A model generated the notes under the pieces. The model worked only from the letters and a program-made list of their open reading frames with translations. It made no database searches and had not been told where the DNA came from. A stretch of DNA of 11,138 nt from an uncultured Clostridia bacterium. Its GTDB lineage: Bacteria > Bacillota > Clostridia > Oscillospirales > Acutalibacteraceae. How positions within the stretch are numbered: the stretch's first letter is position 1; each line of letters opens with the position of its first letter. Shown here piece by piece: positions 6,101 through 11,138 of this stretch. The position numbers and the translations under genes are program-made. The DNA lies in the NCBI GenBank assembly GCA_937919155.1, contig CALFPM010000110.1:1-11138 (forward strand). Reading direction: 5' to 3'.

Positions 6101-7165
6101 TCATCCTATCGTTCTCAGTTTTTCCACTGCATGCATAATGAAATCCATTCGGGGACAGTAACCCTCAACCTGGTTGTAAAGTGTTCTGTACCGTTTGCAG
6201 CCGCCGCCGCAAAGAGTTTTGACTCTGCAGTTTGCGCAGAGAGTGTTTTTCGGTTCATCGTGCTCAAAAAACTTGCGCAAGCCTTCACAGCGGAGAATAT
6301 CGTTTATGTCTGCTTCGTTTATGTTAAGGCATTCAAATTCATCAAGGCAATAGAAATCGCAGGGATAGCAGGTGCCGTCAGTCTCAACAACGAGCTGAGC
6401 ATTGCATCTGCCGCTTGCACCGCATTGCTCTGCAACACCTCTTGACATCAGCGAAAGCAGGTTATCAAAATCGCGGACATAGAAATGATTGCCTTTTGAT
6501 ACTTCGGCAAACCAGATGTTGAACATCCTTTTCTGGAATCTTGCAAGCTGCTTTGCGCTCAGGCTGTAGTCGGATTTGCTTCCGTCAAGGGGGTCGAGGC
6601 AGTAAATAGGCTGAATATCACGGAAACCGTTCTGAATGCAGAAATCGAAAAGTTCTGCGGCGTCTGTCTGCGAGGTGATGACCGAAAGAATATTGAACTG
6701 AATTCCGTGATTTCTAAGCAGATTTATTCCCTGCATTGCGTCTGCAAATGAATCACAGCGGTTTTTGTTATGCTTGTCCTTCGGCCCGTCAATGGAAACA
6801 CCGACAAGAAAATCGTTTTCTTTGAAAATTCTGCAGAAATCTTCGTTTATCAGCGTTCCGTTTGTCTGAAGGGAATAGTAAATACGGCTGCCTTCCGTTT
6901 TATGCTTTTCGGCAAGTCTGACAAATTCTTCAAAGAATTCCGTTCCTGCAAGCAAGGGCTCGCCGCCCTGAAACATAAAGGTCAGCGTTGAATTTGTGCC
7001 ACAGAATTCAAACATCTTTTTTATCAGGTTTTCTGCGGTGGCAAGGCTCATTTTTGCGCCGTGAACAGCGTTCCTTGCCTTTGCCTCATCGCAATAAAAG
7101 CAATAGCTGCATTTCAGATTGCAGGCAGAGGAGGCAGGTTTTATCAAAGCGGTCATCTGCCGCAT
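6101..7165 (-). CDS. Anaerobic sulfatase-maturating enzyme (radical SAM, SPASM)
   Basis: This radical S-adenosylmethionine enzyme oxidises the active-site Cys (or Ser) of sulfatases to formylglycine without oxygen. The 354-residue product has the radical-SAM cluster motif C-N-L-K-C-S-Y-C (Cys15, Cys19, Cys22), the SAM-binding G-G-E-P (67-70), S-L-Q-T-N-G-T-L-I (98-106) and S-I-D-G-P (124-128). The eight cysteines for two auxiliary 4Fe-4S clusters are all present: Cys248, 254, 269, 310, 313, 319, 323 and 337. Asp270 in Y-P-C-D-F-Y matches the catalytic base of the Clostridium perfringens enzyme (Asp277). Extra cysteines at 25 and 273 adjoin cluster motifs. ATG at 7165 is preceded by AGAGGTG (7171-7177); an in-frame ATG at 7156 is the alternative. 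It is the first gene of the four-gene operon and its natural substrate is the sulfatase encoded 4 bases downstream. Confidence 0.97.
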   Translation of the reverse strand: MRQMTALIKPASSACNLKCSYCFYCDEAKARNAVHGAKMSLATAENLIKKMFEFCGTNSTLTFMFQGGEPLLAGTEFFEEFVRLAEKHKTEGSRIYYSLQTNGTLINEDFCRIFKENDFLVGVSIDGPKDKHNKNRCDSFADAMQGINLLRNHGIQFNILSVITSQTDAAELFDFCIQNGFRDIQPIYCLDPLDGSKSDYSLSAKQLARFQKRMFNIWFAEVSKGNHFYVRDFDNLLSLMSRGVAEQCGASGRCNAQLVVETDGTCYPCDFYCLDEFECLNINEADINDILRCEGLRKFFEHDEPKNTLCANCRVKTLCGGGCKRYRTLYNQVEGYCPRMDFIMHAVEKLRTIG

Positions 7166-7184
7166 AAAAACACCTCTTTGGTAA

Positions 7185-7213
7185 ATTATAATTCTGGTGA
7201 TTGAAAGTGAAAG
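7185..7213 (-). promoter_or_regulatory. Candidate promoter of the sulfatase operon, with a -10 shared by both strands
   Basis: The - strand carries TATAAT at 7185-7190 and, 17 bases upstream, a weak -35 CTTTCA (7208-7213). Because 7185-7192 reads ATTATAAT, a perfect palindrome, the + strand also carries TATAAT (7187-7192) facing the CmpB-like gene, but I see no good + strand -35. The implied leader for the maturase is only about a dozen bases, so this remains a candidate. Confidence 0.42.
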
Positions 7214-7587
7214 GTTATTATTTTATGTGCTTCGGCGTAGGCGCCGTTGCCTACGGTCTTATTGAAGTTGCCGTAAGGGGATACACCCATTGGACAATGG
7301 TGCTTACGGGAGGCACCGTTCTGGTGATTCTGAATCACATCAACCAAACCAAAGATATGAACATTCTCACCAAATGTTTGCTGGGTGCTGCCGTTATCAC
7401 GAGCCTTGAATTCTGCGTGGGGATGATAGTGAATGTGGGACTCGGATGGAATGTGTGGGATTATTCGGACAAACCGCTGAATGTATGGGGTCAGATTTGC
7501 CCTCAGTTTATGATTGCGTGGTTTTTTCTCAGCGTTCCTGCTTATGTCATATGTTCATATGTTGAAAAACGCCTCAACTCGCGCTGA
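7207..7587 (+). CDS. CmpB-like small membrane protein ('putative ABC-transporter type IV', PF06541-like)
   Basis: This 126-residue integral membrane protein has about four hydrophobic segments (residues ~3-18, 28-43, 53-75 and 95-117). I recognise the family by its closing signature G-W-N-V-W-D-Y-S-D-K-P-L-N-V-W-G-Q-I-C-P-Q-F-M-I-A-W, where a W-D-Y-S...P-L-N-x-x-G-Q-I-C block precedes a last membrane helix. Despite the family's name, no ATPase is adjacent and the function is not established. The start is uncertain. GTG 7207 has GGTGAT (7196-7201) 5 bases upstream; TTG 7201 overlaps that ribosome site; ATG 7225 has GAAAGG (7209-7214) at 10 bases and would be used if transcription begins from the TATAAT at 7187-7192. 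The gene diverges from the sulfatase operon, and its 3' end overlaps the convergent amidase gene by 14 bases with no terminator visible. Confidence 0.78.
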   Translation: MKGYYFMCFGVGAVAYGLIEVAVRGYTHWTMVLTGGTVLVILNHINQTKDMNILTKCLLGAAVITSLEFCVGMIVNVGLGWNVWDYSDKPLNVWGQICPQFMIAWFFLSVPAYVICSYVEKRLNSR

Positions 7588-10465
7588 TATAGTTCTTGAT
7601 GCCCTGCACGGTTGCCTGAGCAAGAATGTCTCTGTTTGCCGCGGTCTGGAGCACCGTGCATTCATCCTGATTCGAAACAAAGCCGTATTCAATAAGTATT
7701 GCAGGGCACTCCTCAACTCTTGCAACTCTGAATGCATAGAAGTTAGCACCTCTGCTGATTTTGTTTGTTATTTCCGCGGGAGCATCCTTGTATATCTGAG
7801 TTTTGTATGCATTCACAATGCTTTCGTGGATAGCTTTGGCAAGAGGCTGAGAGTATGCACGGTAATAATATGCCGATGTGCCTGTTATTGTTGCCGATGT
7901 GCTTGAATCGCAATGAATTGAAATAAACATATCGGGGTTCCTGTCGCGGACAAAATTGTTTCTGTCCGTATAGCAGACCCATTTATCCGTTGACCTTGTC
8001 ATGATAACATTTGCGCCTTCAGCCTCGAGAAGCTCTTTGACTTTTGATGCAATCGAAAGGTTGATATCTTTTTCATAACCGTAGCTTGCGGATGAAACAG
8101 CGCATATTGCGCCCACATCAAGGCCGCCGTGACCCGGGTCAAGCATAATTGTGTAGCCGCTGAGTGATGAGGGCTTGTGTTTTATTGTAATAACAAGATT
8201 TCCGTTTTTGTCGTATTCATAGTGGAAACCGTAGAACTTGCCTCTTTCCGTGAGAGTGAAAGAAAGGGTCGCAGTTGAGGCAGATGAATTTGTTGAGATA
8301 TTTCCGGCTTTGCAAACGGAATTGATGAGCGAAAGGTTGCCGTGAACCTCAACGGTGTCGCTGAATGTGAATTCAAGTCCCGTGCAGTTGAGGGACGAAA
8401 CAACAACAGGTCTGTCCTTGTTGCCGCTGTAAAGGCTGTATGTCTGACCTGTAAGCTTTGCGTTGAATGCAACATTTCTGTTCATTTCAAGCACGATAAC
8501 CGTGTCTCCGCTTGAGGCACTGCAGGAAAGAACATTTATTGTGTTTTTCGGCATCACATATCCGCTTTTTATGCTTACGTGATTAACTTTGCCGTCTTTT
8601 CCGTCAGCAAGTCTTTCTTCGCGGAGCTTGGGCACTTTTACGCCCGAAGCAAGGAAATAGTATGTTTCATTGTCACAGGGGACTTCATATTTAACATAAT
8701 CAACAGTGCCTTTGAGCAAAGGTGAGCAGTCGGGCACGGAGTAAGTTTTCATGTTGACGCCGCCGGGATAGGTTTCAACATAATCGTCAATAATTTCGCA
8801 GATTGTTGCGGTGCCGAGATTGTAGTTTTCCGTGTAATGATATTTCTGAAGTGAACCGCTCTGCACGGTGCTTTCTTCCGTTGCTGTGCCCGTCTGAGAA
8901 ACATCGGTTGATGTGTTTGCATCACCCGAAACTGCTCCGTTTGTGACGTGAGATGTTGTCTGTGTTTCAGGCTCGGTTGTTTCAGGCAGGGTTGTTGGGG
9001 GAGGCGGTGTCGGAAGTTCAATTGCGGCAATGTTGATGTTTGCGCCGCTGAGAGATTCCGAAAGTGAACTGTATTTTGCGGTTACTTTGTATTTGCCGAG
9101 ATTCTGCACGGAGCTTTTGCTCTCGGGTGTGTTGAGAGTTGCGCTGAATGCGGTGAAGTCGGAACCCTCGTCTATTGCGTTATCATCGTTTGTTTCGCCC
9201 GTTTTGGTCATTTTATATGTCTTGCCGTTGAATTCAACAGTGAGAGCAGCGTTCTTGTGGGCAATTGCCGTAACTTCAATCTGCATTCCGCCGGGCACGG
9301 TGATTGAGTCTGCGGGTGAAACGGATTTGAGAAGCTTGATTTTATAAGTCACATTGTATGTATAGGTTTTGCCTTTGTGTTCAAATTTTACCGTGTTGTT
9401 TCCTGCCTTGAGAGCGATGTCAATGGCAAAGTCACCGTTCTTGGCAACCTTGAGCACCTGACCGTTGCATTTGAGTTCGTGAGCAGGGCTGCTTGTGCCT
9501 CTGAACGTGATTGAGGATTGCTCAACGGTGATGCTTGTCTTTTTGTGGCTTGTGAGTGAAAACTCCTTGTCCAGAAGATAGGTGTCCCGTTCTCTGATAT
9601 AGTTTTTAACAATGTCAGCCGCCGTGCCGTTTGCTTTTGAAATTTCGCCGTAAGGAGCAAAGGCAAGACCTCTGCACATGGACATATCTGCAGATGCGGC
9701 AATGAGTTCAACCGCTTTTGCCGCTTTGTCCGTTGTGAATGATGAAAGTCCCGTCAGGTCATGGCAAAGCCACAGGGGACTTGATTCTTCGTTCCACACC
9801 GCCTGAGCTGACTCGAAAACCGATTCCTTGCCGCTTTCGTGGCAAAGGAAAATGAAGTCTGCTTTCTTGTTATCGGTAAGAGCGGTGAGCGTGTCTGCCG
9901 CCTTTGATGTGAATGCAGGCTCAATGCCTATGCTCATTGCAGGGTCAATTGCTTTGAGTTCATCGCAAAGTCCGCCTGCTTTATCGGTAAAATCGGAGAG
10001 AGTTTCGTCATATCCGCCGATGATAATAAAATCCGTGTTGTTTTCTTTGGAAAATGCGGTCAGGAATTCACTGCCGCCGGAAATATCGGCACGGACACCG
10101 AAATAAAGCGAATTTTGCTTTCCAGATTCAAGCAAAGAAGATACCTGAGCAGAGTTTTCGGCGGTGAGTTCAAAAATAACGGTGTTGAAACCGTGTTTTC
10201 CGAATTCCGAAAGCTCCGATGTGCTTTTTTCTGAATATTCGGCATAAGTTGCCGCCACAATTGATTCGGGCGCCGGTGTTTTGGGTCTTCCCGTTACAAC
10301 TGTTGCCTCTGTTGTGGTTTCCGCCTGAGTGATTGAAACAGGCTCATCGGAAAACGCATCTTTCAGCGAATTGAATTTGCCCGTTGCGAACATTGCCGCA
10401 AGAATGCCGATGATGATAACGGCAATGCCGATGATAACGGCGGTTAAAATTTTGGTCTTTTTCAT
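7574..10465 (-). CDS. Membrane-anchored multi-domain N-acetylmuramoyl-L-alanine amidase (Amidase_3)
   Basis: This enzyme cleaves the bond between MurNAc and the stem peptide of peptidoglycan, outside the membrane. Domains of the 963 residues: signal-anchor helix ~6-27; T-rich linker 47-66; barrel-like region ~67-297 resembling a degenerate GHL10 domain (E-F-G-K-H-G-F-N-T-V near 87-96; R-G-L-A-F-A-P-Y-G-E-I-S near 265-276) without the D-G-I-H-I-D-D-Y acidic motif; a glucodextranase-B-like Ig domain ~300-374; a second Ig-like beta domain ~376-482; a P/T/S linker ~483-540; an unassigned, possibly AMIN-like beta region ~541-768; and Amidase_3 from ~770. Zinc ligands are His779 (D-P-G-H-G-G), Glu798 and His851 (S-I-H-C-D-S); catalytic Glu926 lies in L-I-E-Y-G-F-V-S-N. 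The start overlaps the GHL10 gene's stop as ATGA, with GGGGA upstream. The Ig domains probably bind or space the enzyme in the wall. Confidence 0.95.
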   Translation of the reverse strand: MKKTKILTAVIIGIAVIIIGILAAMFATGKFNSLKDAFSDEPVSITQAETTTEATVVTGRPKTPAPESIVAATYAEYSEKSTSELSEFGKHGFNTVIFELTAENSAQVSSLLESGKQNSLYFGVRADISGGSEFLTAFSKENNTDFIIIGGYDETLSDFTDKAGGLCDELKAIDPAMSIGIEPAFTSKAADTLTALTDNKKADFIFLCHESGKESVFESAQAVWNEESSPLWLCHDLTGLSSFTTDKAAKAVELIAASADMSMCRGLAFAPYGEISKANGTAADIVKNYIRERDTYLLDKEFSLTSHKKTSITVEQSSITFRGTSSPAHELKCNGQVLKVAKNGDFAIDIALKAGNNTVKFEHKGKTYTYNVTYKIKLLKSVSPADSITVPGGMQIEVTAIAHKNAALTVEFNGKTYKMTKTGETNDDNAIDEGSDFTAFSATLNTPESKSSVQNLGKYKVTAKYSSLSESLSGANINIAAIELPTPPPPTTLPETTEPETQTTSHVTNGAVSGDANTSTDVSQTGTATEESTVQSGSLQKYHYTENYNLGTATICEIIDDYVETYPGGVNMKTYSVPDCSPLLKGTVDYVKYEVPCDNETYYFLASGVKVPKLREERLADGKDGKVNHVSIKSGYVMPKNTINVLSCSASSGDTVIVLEMNRNVAFNAKLTGQTYSLYSGNKDRPVVVSSLNCTGLEFTFSDTVEVHGNLSLINSVCKAGNISTNSSASTATLSFTLTERGKFYGFHYEYDKNGNLVITIKHKPSSLSGYTIMLDPGHGGLDVGAICAVSSASYGYEKDINLSIASKVKELLEAEGANVIMTRSTDKWVCYTDRNNFVRDRNPDMFISIHCDSSTSATITGTSAYYYRAYSQPLAKAIHESIVNAYKTQIYKDAPAEITNKISRGANFYAFRVARVEECPAILIEYGFVSNQDECTVLQTAANRDILAQATVQGIKNYISAS

Positions 10466-11138
10466 TGTCTGTTCCCCGTAATGTACTTTTTCAGATTCTT
10501 CATTTCTTCACTGCAGTCGGGTCTTGTCAGGTCGCCGTAAGAAAACATAACAAAGCCGCTGTAGTTCGGATTGTTTTTTATGCAGGAAAGCTGACGGGTG
10601 AGTATGTCCTTGTTTTCCTGCCATTCTGTTTTGCCTGCAAGAGCATATTGGTCAATGTTGCCGCATTTATAAGCCCCGATGCCGCAGGCAAGCCTGATGT
10701 TTTTATTTCTCTCAATGTTTCCCCATTGGCTCAGCAGAGAGGCGAAATCCGCCGTGCTGTGCTCAAAGCCAAAGTAAATTTGCGGAATAATCAGGTCTGC
10801 GTAACCTTCTTCCGCAAGCCACTTTCCGCAGTCCGCAAAGTGAGAACTGATGTTTTCTTCAATCTTTGCACTCGGACTGATGCTGAAAACAAGGTTTTCG
10901 TTTTCTGATTTGACGGCTGTGTAAAGTGCACCCACAAAAGCGTTTATGTTTGTTCTGCGCCACTCCTCAAGGCTCAGCCTGCCGCCCTGAGATGTGTATT
11001 CGGAATACTGTCTGCCGTCAACCTCATGGCTGACAGAGGGATAAAAATAATCGTCAATATGTATTCCGTCAAGATTGTATTTTTCCATAAGCTCCGATAG
11101 CGTGGCCGTTGTATTGTCTACGTATTCCTTTTTAACGC
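10462..11138 (-). CDS. Family 10-like glycosylhydrolase (GHL10), 5' end outside window
   Basis: The C-terminal 224 residues of a GHL10 (PF02638-type) TIM-barrel protein are visible. The signature Y-N-L-D-G-I-H-I-D-D-Y-F-Y-P places conserved acids at window residues 23, 28 and 29. It is followed by E-E-W-R-R-T-N-I-N-A-F-V, then L-V-F-S-I-S-P-S-A, Y-A-D-L-I-I-P-Q-I-Y-F-G and finally Y-S-G-F-V-M-F-S-Y-G-D-L, which are successive barrel strands. The frame continues open to base 11138 with family-like residues upstream of ATG 11088, so that ATG is internal. Members of the family are extracytoplasmic; E. coli DigH cuts peptidoglycan glycans stripped of stem peptides. The stop overlaps the amidase start (ATGA), so the two are co-translated, and a wall-hydrolase pair is the likely role. 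Substrate and any signal peptide lie beyond what can be seen. Confidence 0.9.
   Translation of the reverse strand, partial: VKKEYVDNTTATLSELMEKYNLDGIHIDDYFYPSVSHEVDGRQYSEYTSQGGRLSLEEWRRTNINAFVGALYTAVKSENENLVFSISPSAKIEENISSHFADCGKWLAEEGYADLIIPQIYFGFEHSTADFASLLSQWGNIERNKNIRLACGIGAYKCGNIDQYALAGKTEWQENKDILTRQLSCIKNNPNYSGFVMFSYGDLTRPDCSEEMKNLKKYITGNRQ

Noticed and set aside
10405..10446. Near-repeat of GCCGATGATAACGGC-like units
   Set aside because: It encodes the alternating I/V/G/A residues of the amidase membrane anchor; repeated similar codons explain it without a mobile or regulatory repeat.
10465..10908. A 147-residue + strand open frame over the GHL10 gene
   Set aside because: It is antisense to a conserved glycosidase and its start overlaps the amidase start region; there is no ribosome site or recognisable motif.
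1..11138. Mobile elements, CRISPR, tRNA, rRNA or riboswitches
   Set aside because: I saw no transposase, terminal repeats, regularly spaced repeats, cloverleaf-like sequence or long structured leader; intergenic space is short apart from 780-997.

Overview
The window looks like DNA from a strictly anaerobic, low-to-mid-GC gut Clostridia, Oscillospiraceae/Ruminococcaceae-like by my reading. The supports are Firmicutes-style AGGAGG ribosome sites, a Staphylococcus/Geobacillus-type lipase, an oxygen-sensitive anaerobic sulfatase-maturating enzyme and a P/T-linked, multi-domain cell-wall amidase. This is inferred from protein content; no taxonomic marker gene is present. The first ~250 bases do not fit the rest. 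They hold part of an EcfT transporter gene cut off exactly where a lipase gene on the other strand is also cut off, and their leucine codon use is different. I think this is a rearrangement or, more likely, a contig-end assembly chimera.

Layout: (1) 3-257, truncated EcfT, + strand. (2) 234-779, truncated secreted lipase, - strand, with its own promoter. (3) 780-997, a divergent intergenic region with two promoters flanking a 13-bp-armed inverted repeat. (4) 998-2689, an M3-family oligoendopeptidase, + strand, followed by a strong bidirectional terminator. (5) 7165 down to 2727, a tight four-gene - strand operon: anaerobic sulfatase-maturating enzyme (anSME), type I sulfatase, DUF2804 protein, secreted PHB-depolymerase-like esterase. 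(6) 7207-7587, a small CmpB-like ('ABC-transporter type IV') membrane protein, + strand, divergent from the operon. (7) 11138 down to 7574, a GHL10-family glycosidase (5' end outside the window) overlapping a 963-residue membrane-anchored N-acetylmuramoyl-L-alanine amidase by an ATGA junction.

How they work together: the anSME should convert Cys52 of the adjacent sulfatase to formylglycine, so the operon contains its own activation step. The sulfatase has no signal peptide, so its substrate must be handled in the cytosol. The DUF2804 gene starts on the base after the sulfatase stop codon, and the fourth gene encodes an exported esterase, which suggests one catabolic or modification pathway for a sulfated, perhaps acylated, molecule. 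In the other module the amidase removes stem peptides from peptidoglycan and the GHL10 enzyme probably cuts the glycan. The amidase also carries what looks like a degenerate, non-catalytic GHL10-like barrel, so the two proteins may be evolutionarily as well as functionally linked. I found no tRNA, rRNA, CRISPR array, insertion sequence or riboswitch.
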